Below, in pieces: positions 21,112 through 27,532 of a DNA stretch of 27,532 nt. A program made the translations under genes and the position numbers. Each line of letters starts with the position of its first letter. Position 1 is the first letter of the stretch. The notes beneath the pieces were generated by a model, which saw only the letters and a program-made list of their open reading frames with translations, did no database searches and was not told where the DNA came from. Source of the stretch: Priapulus caudatus (taxonomy: Eukaryota > Priapulida > Priapulimorpha > Priapulimorphida > Priapulidae); the NCBI RefSeq assembly GCF_000485595.1, contig NW_014577656.1, positions 78,349-105,880 on the forward strand, given 5' to 3'.

Positions 21112-21481
21112 ATACAGTGTATACAGCCATTACACCACTTACAGTGTTGTACCACCAACATCAGTTTAAATTGATCAAGGCGCGATCGCGCCTGGACTTG
21201 CGCAAGTACTTTTTCACACAGCGGGTGGTGGATTCCTGGAATTCTTTGCCAGTTAGTTGTATTAGTGCCTAGACTAGTGTAAACACATTCAAAAATGAGA
21301 TCGACAAATACATTGTGATTATTTAGGCTACTATGAGTCGGACGGCTCTCTTGCCCCCTGCCGCCATGCGTCTATGAGTCGTGCGGCGGCGACAGTTAAA
21401 TACAGGCATACAACTTACAACTTACAACTACAACTACAAGTTACAAGTTACAAGTTACAACGCTGATACAGATCAGCATCA
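21112..21481 (+). mobile_element. 5'-truncated CR1/jockey-type LINE, reverse transcriptase C-terminus
   Basis: A frame from about 21,150 reads HQHQFKLIKARSRLDLRKYF, then FTQRVVDSWNSLPVSCISA, an in-frame TAG, and TSVNTFKNEIDKYI. The block (F)FxQRVVxxWNSLP followed by a short FKN/DKY tail is the usual C-terminus of CR1/jockey-group reverse transcriptases. The 3' tail ends in repeated ACAAGTT/ACAACTT units (21,410-21,460). The insert is flanked by a perfect 15 bp direct repeat ATAAACGTAATGACG at 21,097-21,111 and 21,482-21,496, consistent with a target-site duplication. It is a dead copy, with most of the element missing and a stop in the frame. Confidence 0.8.
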
Positions 21482-21576
21482 ATAAACGTAATGACGTGCT
21501 ATACTTTGTATATAACGCTGATACAGATAATATTAACGATTGTGAATGAACACATTACCAGAACATGCCAAAGTTA

Positions 21577-22362
21577 TTTGACTGATTTTTGTTTACATGT
21601 TATCTGCCACTAAGCATTTTATGGATGCTCACTTCAAAATCCGAACATGCGCACTCTAAACTCATTCCGAAATGTACCGCTATTGTGCTGGCGGCGCCAC
21701 CGTCCAATGACATTTTTATGCATTAAATTAAATTGATTTATTTCTTGAACGCACCTTCTCCGGTCATGGAAGAAATACATAGTTACATAATAAACAGGGG
21801 AATGATGTTTGGCAACATTTGACGAACAATTAAATAAACGGCAAGATTTAACAAATAACTATAGCACCCAATGTTACCTGACACCATAGATACTTTACGT
21901 ATATACTATGATGCATTTAAGGGTTCCATTGGACAGTGGCGCCGCCAGCACAATTAGCGGTACATTTTGGAACTCGCGGCGACACCGTCCGACACCGTCC
22001 GACACCATCACTTAAATGCATCATAGTATGTACGTGAAGTATCTATGGTGTCAGGTGACATTCGGTGCTATAGTTATTTGTTAAATCTTGCCGTTTATTT
22101 AATTGTTTGGCAAATGTTGCTAAACATGATTCCTATGTTTATTATGTAACTATGTTTTCTTCCATACCACGAGAGGGTCCGTTCAAGAAATAAATCAATT
22201 TAATTGAATGCATAAAATGTCATTGGACGGTGGCGCCGCCAGTACAGTTAGCGGTACATTCTGGAACGATTTTAGAGTGCACATGTTCGGAGTTTCAAGT
22301 GAGCATCCATAAAATGCTTAGTGACAGGACAGTCTGACAAACTAAACAAAAATTAGTCAAAA
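21577..22362. mobile_element. Large palindrome formed by two inverted MITE copies
   Basis: Arms 21,577-21,922 and 22,011-22,362 are reverse complements along their full length with few differences and small indels, around an 88 bp centre. Each half carries a block with CTGGCGGCGCCACCGTCCAA. It occurs forward at 21,671-21,709, inverted at 21,926-21,966 and inverted at 22,221-22,260. The first two make about 40 bp terminal inverted repeats of a 296 bp non-autonomous element. In the second copy the inner terminus is replaced by a short tandem GACACCGTCC run (21,981-22,003). No transposase is encoded, and the superfamily is not recognised. Confidence 0.85.
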
Positions 22363-22513
22363 GTGAAATGGCCAATTTGGACAATTTGTTGTTGTTTTCG
22401 GAATTAACGGTATGGAAATACACCAGATAGGACCACATGACATTTCTGCGTAAACTGGGTTGTCGCCATCAGAAACATGTTTGTTTACATTGATTGTAAA
22501 TGCGCATATCATA

Positions 22514-22695
22514 ATCCTAGGCTAGATACAATAATGCGACCCAATAATGTAACCCAAACACAGGATAGGTTACCCTAGAGGCTAGATACAATAATTATAA
22601 TGTAACCCAAACCTACTCCTGTGTTTGGGTTACATTATTGTATCTAAGGTTACCCTATCCTGTGTTTGGGTTACATTATTGTATCTAATCCTAGC
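22514..22695. repeat. Palindromic cluster of TAGATACAATAATGTAACCC units
   Basis: Two units run forward (starting 22,523 and 22,583) and two run inverted (22,621-22,646 and 22,661-22,687). Each contains GATACAATAATGTAACCCAA or its complement, linked by GGTTACCCTA and ACAGGATAGG. The outer edges CCTAGGCTAG and CTAATCCTAG are also complementary. The same terminus, more diverged, makes the fold-back at 17,781-17,851. Confidence 0.85.
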
Positions 22696-22748
22696 CCTAA
22701 ATACTCTCTGTCTTCGTTATACTTATAGTTATACTTAGTCTATGGACC

Positions 22749-22775
22749 CTAGCCTAGGTCCTAATCCTAGGCTAG
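22749..22775. repeat. Perfect 10 bp-arm inverted repeat
   Basis: CTAGCCTAGG (22,749-22,758) and CCTAGGCTAG (22,766-22,775) are perfect reverse complements around the 7 bp spacer TCCTAAT. It links the palindromes on either side. Confidence 0.85.
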
Positions 22776-22878
22776 CACTTACGAAGACTACACTTATAAG
22801 GTTACCCTCGTAAATAATAGGACTCTTCAAAGTCCAGGGGACAATATTGAAGACTATGTCACGTGATAGCGGTAGCTC

Positions 22879-23166
22879 TAGTAATGCTGAGAGGGTCTAT
22901 GTCCCCCAGGGTACTGGCTACTGCCGGACCGTACCCTGGTACTAAATACTACTATCTAATATGCCGGACCGTACTTCGCCTACTCCATTAACGAGTCTAG
23001 GGAGTCGCCTACGCCTACTCCCCAACCCTAACCCTAACCCTAACCCGGCCTAACCATATCAGCTAGAATTGCTAGATAGTTACCAGGGTACGTTGCGGTA
23101 TACCGGACCGTACCCAGGGTACGTTCCGGCAGTACCCTGGGGACACAGACCCTCTCAGCACTACTA
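22879..23166. repeat. Imperfect palindrome enclosing interstitial telomeric repeats
   Basis: The left arm (22,879-22,940) and right arm (23,083-23,166) share TGCTGAGAGGGTCT, GTCCCC and CAGGGTACT in reverse complement. The module CCGGACCGTACCCTGG (22,924-22,939), whole or partial, recurs near 22,964 and 23,103, and inverted near 23,083 and 23,113. In the centre lies CCCAACCCTAACCCTAACCC followed by TAACCC (about 23,021-23,046), the complement of TTAGGG telomere repeats. This may be a fold-back element that picked up telomeric DNA. Confidence 0.8.
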
Positions 23167-23221
23167 TAGCCTGCGTACAGTTGCCGCAGGCGTGTGCGGC
23201 AACTGTACGTAGGCTATAGTA
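23162..23221. repeat. Hairpin with 27 bp arms, one mismatch
   Basis: Arms 23,162-23,188 and 23,195-23,221 pair along 27 bp with a single mismatch and a six-base loop GGCGTG. The arm includes GTACAGTTGCCGCA. It abuts the telomere-containing palindrome and could be its terminal structure. No U tract or terminator context is present. Confidence 0.9.
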
Positions 23222-23580
23222 CTAGAAGCCTGTTTGTTGCACTCGATCATCTGAGCGTGATTACACACCTTTTTAATTTAACTAAATTAAACCTCTTTAA
23301 CATTTTAGTACGTAAGTGTGGAGAGTATCTAATCATGTACTTGTAATTACCTCTGCCAAGGAGGTTTACTCTCTAATCGCGTCGCTTTGTTTCGCTTTTG
23401 CTTTTTCTCTATGTAGGGGTTTATGATGTGTCACCCACATGATTTCGAGAGGTGGAGTTAAATAATTCTCTTCACATTTAGTATACAAGTGGCTTGCAAT
23501 ATTTTTAGATAGAAGTAAGATAACTCTTCCACCATTGTTAACAAATACATAGCACTTAAGATATGAAATTATTGTAATGT

Positions 23581-23736
23581 TGACACATCATCATATATAA
23601 CGATGCAGCTGTGACATCATCATATATAACGATGCAGCTGTGACATCATCATATATAACGATGCAGCTGTGACATCATCATATATAACGATGCAGCTGTG
23701 ACATCATCATATATAACGATGCAGCTGTGACATCGC
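23581..23736. repeat. Tandem repeat, 29 bp unit, five copies
   Basis: The unit is TGACATCATCATATATAACG plus ATGCAGCTG. Copies 2 to 5 (23,612-23,727) are identical, copy 1 has a 2 bp insertion (ACAC), and a partial sixth copy follows. Each unit contains TGACATCA (CRE/AP-1-like), a TATATAA stretch and the E-box CAGCTG. The perfect identity suggests recent expansion. Confidence 0.95.
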
Positions 23737-23956
23737 CAAAAAGTGAATGACCTCGTTCTCACTAAAAGCGTAAAATGGTCATTTGCGTCTATACTCAGAA
23801 AAGTTGTTAAATCAGCAAAGCGTAACTCTACTCTCTCCCACGGCCAAACACTTACGTTAGACCTTTATCTCATATCTCAGCATTAGGGACCGAAAGTGGC
23901 CTCTCTATAAAATCCAAGGACTTCGGCAAAATATTAGAGAGAGTGTGCATGAGAGC

Positions 23957-23978
23957 TGGAGAGAGAGAGAGAGAGAGA
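23957..23978. repeat. GA dinucleotide microsatellite
   Basis: An uninterrupted run of about ten GA units lies upstream of the candidate exon at 24,057. Confidence 0.9.
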
Positions 23979-24056
23979 CGGAAATAAACAGGTAGAGGTA
24001 TTTACGCGTTTGCGTGTACAATACGTGCATTCACATACATAGTAATCTCGTTGCAG

Positions 24057-24142
24057 ACTAAGAGACCGGCTTCATGGTGTGGTTGATGGAACGCTAGAGG
24101 TCAACCTGCGTGGCGCGGCTCTCAGGCGCGCCATGCTGGACT
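24057..24142 (+). CDS. Candidate internal exon, unrecognised gene
   Basis: An acceptor CTCGTTGCAG ends at 24,056 and a strong donor CT|GTAAGT begins at 24,143. Only one frame is open: after a leading A it reads LRDRLHGVVDGTLEVNLRGA and ALRRAMLD, then one base (T). The composition is protein-like, but no family is recognised. The exon would end in phase 1, whereas the next candidate exon (24,652) begins in phase 0. Either a short exon lies between them or one base at the donor is an indel; removing the T at 24,142 would restore the frame. Upstream exons were not found. Confidence 0.4.
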
Positions 24143-24651
24143 GTAAGTACCATCTCGCACGCATGCACACAATGCACACAATGCGCATGCATGCACGCAC
24201 ATTCACTCTTCTGTCTCTGCACAGAAGATCACATCTGCAATACATTAATTTCATGATTTCATTACTACGTCAGATCAATTGCATTGTAAGACTATGCCAC
24301 TCACTCGCTATGCTCACTACGTCATGAACTAGTTGATGTGTATTTGATGTAATGTTAGTGATTCCCTTAGTTATGCAGTTGCCATTACGGATGTACCTGT
24401 TGAGATTCCAACTAAGCAATTACAGCCAAGTGGCGATCATCGTGTGAACACATTAAAAAATTCTCCATGTAGACTCACATTATAAATTTGATAATCAGAT
24501 ATTAATGTCTGGTGCAATATACAGAATTCATTATTGCATCCATTGGAAATCGTTGCGCTGAAAAATTATTGCTGATAGGGTGAAACGGGGGAAAAGGCAG
24601 AAGAGAAGGAATCAAGAACTTCGCTAATGTGCTTTCTTTTTGTGCTTTTAG

Positions 24652-24732
24652 GTGACCATACGTGATGTCGTAAAAACCAGGAAGAGAGAATTTGAGAAGC
24701 TGGAGGCTGCTAATCTCGTTGATGCACTGTAG
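24652..24732 (+). CDS. Candidate terminal exon, unrecognised gene
   Basis: A strong acceptor (TTTCTTTTTGTGCTTTTAG) ends at 24,651. The following frame reads VTIRDVVKTRKREFEKLEAA then NLVDAL and stops at TAG (24,730-24,732). The charged, helical-looking sequence suits a C-terminus. The 3' UTR could run to AATAAA at 26,082-26,087 and would include the LINE stub at 24,947-25,179. In the phase required by a direct join to 24,142 the reading would stop after four residues, so the exon pairing is uncertain. Function is unknown. Confidence 0.4.
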   Translation: MTIRDVVKTRKREFEKLEAANLVDAL

Positions 24733-24929
24733 ATGGCGACACTGGTGTGCAACTGTAAGTACATGGGAGTTGTGTGGAGTGCTGATGGGTGAATGCCTTG
24801 TAAACCTATGATTGAGCTTGAAAATACAAGTGTCTCTTCCTTTTTATAGCGAAATAGAATAATGAAGGTGTTGTAAAGTGAGAAGTTATTTTACAAATTC
24901 AAATTCAAGTACAGGCAAATGGATGGTTT

Positions 24930-25196
24930 ATCTGGTTATTCTGTCTTTACAGGTGATGAGAAGAGAGGAGAACTACATAGGAAGACGCATGCTGAACATG
25001 CAACCAGCAGGTAGAAGAAGAAGGGGGAGACCAAGGACAAGATGGAAGGACTGCGTGCAGAATGACTTGAAAAAGAAGGGATTGGTGACACGAAGGGGAG
25101 GATAGGAAACAATGGAGGAGAAGAGTCCACTGCAGCGACCCCTACAGAGGGACTAATAGCGCGAAGGAAGAAGAAGTAGATCTGGTTATTCTGTCT
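24930..25196 (+). mobile_element. 5'-truncated RTE-like LINE with 17 bp target-site duplication
   Basis: The insert (24,947-25,179, 233 bp) encodes the end of a non-LTR reverse transcriptase: VMRREENYIGRRMLNMQPAG, RRRRGRPRTRWKDCVQNDLK, then after a one-base frame change DRKQWRRRVHCSDPYRG. The GRPRxRWxDCVxxDL block followed by DRxxWRRxVxxxDP is a common LINE C-terminus that I associate with RTE-like elements. It ends in a short GAAGAAGAAG tail. The flanks are a perfect 17 bp direct repeat, ATCTGGTTATTCTGTCT, at 24,930-24,946 and 25,180-25,196. The exact repeats suggest a fairly recent, dead-on-arrival insertion. Confidence 0.9.
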
Positions 25197-26156
25197 GCTG
25201 CCAACCCTGGTTTGCAGTTATATTTTGTCTACTAGTAACCCTCTACCCATGTACATATTACTACCCCATAAAATTGATAATCTACCCACATTCCATTCCA
25301 TGTAATGTCCAGATCACATGTACCCTTCAAAAATAGTAGAAGTAGGGTTATTACTATAAACAAGCTAGATAGCTTTTTTCACACAGTTATTACTAAGCTT
25401 CACTAGGTTGTGTTACTTTCATGTAAACTGCTATTACTACTGTCATTCGCAATATATACAGTTACTATATATTGCAACGACAGTTTATTTTGTCTTCAAA
25501 AAACCTGTTACGTTCTTAGATCCAGGTAGTATACTATTGCGTGTCATGCACCGTGAAGAAAGTTTCAACCAAGTTTAATATGATTATTTTTCCTTCATCT
25601 ATCTTATTATTTAGAATATTGCCGGTGTGCGCCATGGTTTTAAAATGCGTTTTAAAACTGGTGCCTTGTAGGTTGACTTACTTACTTACGTTACTTAATA
25701 CACTGCACACGTGATGAGGTTAAGCTGGTCACTTATGACCAACCATAGTGAGAAAACTACGCACCTATTACCAGGAATGAATAATGACAGACTGTCATTA
25801 TTTTCCCGTGCTATTGCTACACGTATTCTGAAAGATTAAGCTAAGCTTAAGGTGACACGTGACTTCATTTCTGTCATCCTGTGCACAAAATTCTTTTGAG
25901 TTCATGTTGTTATTTTAAAATATATAGAAAGTTAGAATATTTGACTGCCACATGAAGTAGATCTCTCATATGTCAAGCAATGTATCTTTCTTAGATGCTA
26001 CCATATCAGAATGAAATTACAGTGTCAGTGTCTGGTTTAAGATGTGTTATATATTTGCTATGTGATATATACTAGCTGAAAAATAAAACATTGTTACTAA
26101 ATCTTGGGTCTTATTCAATAAATTATTCTACCGCGTCAGTTAGAGTTGGTGGAAGC
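25197..26156 (+). other. AT-rich stretch, possible 3' UTR, with two small hairpins
   Basis: No coding exon is seen. GCAATATATA/TATATATTGC with spacer CAGTTAC forms the core of a hairpin at 25,440-25,483, whose outer flanks TGTC and GACA also pair. GTTTTAAAA/TTTTAAAAC with loop TGCG lies at 25,637-25,658. AATAAA at 26,082-26,087 may end the transcript of the candidate gene with exons at 24,057 and 24,652. Confidence 0.45.
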
Positions 26157-26560
26157 AGTATGTGTGAGGGAGGAGGGGGAGTGGTATAAAGAGGGGATAG
26201 GAGAGAGAGGAGGAGGACAGAGGAAGCTAGAGAAAAGGGAGAGAGGAGGAGGACAGAGGAAGCCAAAGAGGAGGAGAGAGAGGAGGATAGAAGAAGCCAT
26301 AGGGTAGGAGAAGAGAGGGAGCTGGGTGTGTAAAGAGGTAGAAAGAGAGATCAGACGTAAAGCGAGACAGGAAGAGTAAGGAAGTGAGTAAGAGGGAGAA
26401 ACGGGGATAGGAGAGTATATATATATAGCGCCCGAGTAACAGAGAAAAAGTGCGAGAGAGAGAGTATGTATGTGAGGGTGAGATTCACAGAGAGGGAGAG
26501 CGTGAGCGAGAAGGTGAGAGAAGTAACTATATAGAGAGAAAAGAAAGAGAGGGAGGAGAA
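26157..26560. repeat. Polypurine tract with a minisatellite of about 35-40 bp
   Basis: The + strand is almost purely A/G. Between about 26,195 and 26,310 an irregular unit containing GAGAGGAGGAGGACAGAGGA and AGC repeats three times with variation. The rest is GAGAGA-type sequence. Such tracts can form triplex DNA. Open frames here are artefacts. Confidence 0.85.
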
Positions 26561-26777
26561 TTGTCGCGGCCGCAATTTAATATGCCTGTGTATGTGCCAA
26601 CAATAAACGTACATGCGTGCCTGTGCACGTGTGCGTCTGTGCATGTGTGCGTCCGTGCGTGCGCGTACGTGCGCGCATCTCCCTCTGCATTTCTCCCTCC
26701 CTCCTTGTCTCTCATCTTTCCTTCCTTCACTCCTCTCACTCTATTTCCCTCCAAATTTGCCTCCCCCTCTCCCAAAT

Positions 26778-27096
26778 GGTATCGCCTACGACCAGTCAAG
26801 CATGGAAAAACATTGACGACCAAAAGGCCGTATTTCAACCTAAACTTTTTCACCCCCCAAAGCACAAAAAGTGGATTTACGGCTATAATACGCATTTTTA
26901 CAGTCACAAAATCACACATACACACCCACCCTCGGATGCGCACACGCGGGTGTGGTCGCACTCACGCGTGCGCGTGTATTATAGGCGTAAATTCACATTT
27001 TGTGCCTCGGGGAGTGAAAAAGTTTCGGCTGAAATACAGTCATTTTGCTGCGAATGTTTTTCAACGCTTGACTGGTCACGGGCGAACTATCCGCGA
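26778..27096. mobile_element. Fold-back element, about 320 bp
   Basis: Left arm (26,778-26,893) and right arm (26,973-27,096) are imperfect reverse complements. Shared blocks are GACCAGTCAAG/CTTGACTGGTC, AAACTTTTTCAC/GTGAAAAAGTTT and CTATAATACG/TGTATTATAG. The 79 bp centre is rich in CACAC/GTGTG. It is flanked by a diverged direct repeat, GAATTGTCGCGGCCG (26,558) and GAATTGTCGCGTCCG (27,127). Frames of 144-221 codons cross it on both strands but look incidental. Confidence 0.75.
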
Positions 27097-27171
27097 GAGG
27101 GGAGTAAGGAAGTGACAGAGGGATAAGAATTGTCGCGTCCGTAATGTGCATATATGTATCTATGTAAAACC

Positions 27172-27342
27172 ACTTGGCTCTAGGCGAGTGTCTCGTTAGT
27201 ACATCTAGTTAGAGCTCTAGCCGTTCATTTGTGAAACCGGGGTTCGAATCCTCGTTAATTCTTTGCTAAAATATTTTCTAACTTGTGTAAAGGTAGACGT
27301 ATTGCAGACATGTATGCAAAGCATATTACGAACGCACGCACG
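27172..27342 (+). mobile_element. tRNA-derived SINE copy, + strand
   Basis: A tRNA-like head has a B box GGTTCGAATCC at 27,241-27,251 and a diverged A-box region (TAGTACATCTAGTTAGAGC, about 27,197-27,215). It is followed by an AT-rich body (AATTCTTTGCTAAAATATTT) that ends AGCATATTACGAACGCACGC. The tRNA stems are imperfect, so a working tRNA is unlikely. It forms the left arm of the inverted pair ending at 27,532. Confidence 0.65.
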
Positions 27343-27376
27343 AACACACACACACACGCGCGCGCGCGCGCGCGCG
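27343..27376. repeat. CA then CG dinucleotide run (alternating purine-pyrimidine)
   Basis: ACACACACAC runs directly into about ten CG units. Alternating CA/CG of this length is the classic Z-DNA-prone sequence. It sits in the 65 bp spacer between two inverted SINE copies. Confidence 0.9.
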
Positions 27377-27407
27377 TCGCACAATTTCCATTTCAGCGTT
27401 GAACGTG

Positions 27408-27532
27408 CGTGCGTGCGTTCGTAATATGCTTTGCATGCATGTCTGTAATACGTTTACCTTTACACAAGTTAGAAAATATTTTAGCAAAGAATTAACGGGG
27501 ATTCGAACCCCAGTTTCATAATCGAAAGGCTA
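27408..27532 (-). mobile_element. tRNA-derived SINE copy, minus strand, cut by window end
   Basis: This is the reverse complement of 27,218-27,342 with about nine differences in 125 bp and no indels. Its B box (GGTTCGAATCC on the minus strand, 27,499-27,509) and T stem GGGG/CCCC are intact. The tRNA head continues beyond the window. The two copies are tail to tail. Confidence 0.75.

Noticed and set aside
23590-23730. CRISPR-like array
   Set aside because: The 29 bp units are directly adjacent with no spacers, and the DNA is eukaryotic; it is a simple tandem repeat.
26450-27126. Overlapping frames of 144-221 codons on both strands
   Set aside because: They span a polypurine tract and a fold-back element, both strands are open in parallel, and the peptides look like repeat translations.

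Overview
The window is metazoan nuclear DNA. It has spliced GT-AG exons, long AT-rich stretches, several micro- and minisatellites, 5'-truncated non-LTR retrotransposons with target-site duplications, tRNA-derived SINEs, fold-back elements and one short TTAGGG-type telomeric tract. The species cannot be read from the sequence; an invertebrate is likely. The only gene recognised with confidence is RIC8 (synembryn), the chaperone/exchange factor for G-alpha subunits, on the + strand.

Region 1-13,350 is the 3' half of RIC8. An internal exon (693-787) codes for the segment just before the conserved 'HAVNLL' region. The last three coding exons (12,212-12,341; 12,784-12,924; 13,217-13,346) join in phase and end at a TAA. 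The exons that should lie between 787 and 12,212 (about 145 residues by comparison with vertebrate RIC8A) were not found. This very long interval begins with pyrimidine-rich 27-28 bp minisatellites (1-620 and about 930-1,780). The second fades into sequence that looks either heavily decayed or badly assembled (to about 3,700). The rest is AT-rich DNA with a diverged direct repeat, unrecognised open frames on both strands near 6.7-7.7 kb, and a tRNA-derived SINE near 10.2-10.8 kb. CTCF-like cores and two palindromic RFX X-box motifs lie in the introns. Long CT arrays sit upstream of the exons at 12,212 and 12,784.

Region 13,350-17,560 begins with a GC-rich 3' flank. A 3.25 kb satellite follows (13,821-17,066) whose + strand has almost no G; its best unit is 24 bp. 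The huge open frames across it are artefacts of a strand without stop codons. A CpG-rich segment follows.

Region 17,560-24,000 is mobile-element and inverted-repeat territory. It holds a small fold-back element, a hAT-like transposon end, the C-terminal stub of a CR1/jockey-type LINE with a 15 bp target-site duplication, and a 786 bp palindrome built from two inverted copies of a MITE with about 40 bp terminal inverted repeats. A second palindrome is related to the one at 17.8 kb. A third contains interstitial telomeric repeats and a nearly perfect 27 bp-arm hairpin. A five-copy 29 bp tandem repeat follows.

Region 24,000-27,532 holds two possible terminal exons of an unrecognised + strand gene, with a polyadenylation signal at 26,082. 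An RTE-like LINE stub with a perfect 17 bp target-site duplication lies inside its putative 3' UTR. After that come a polypurine tract, a fold-back element of about 320 bp, and an inverted pair of tRNA-derived SINEs with 125 bp arms that runs off the window end.
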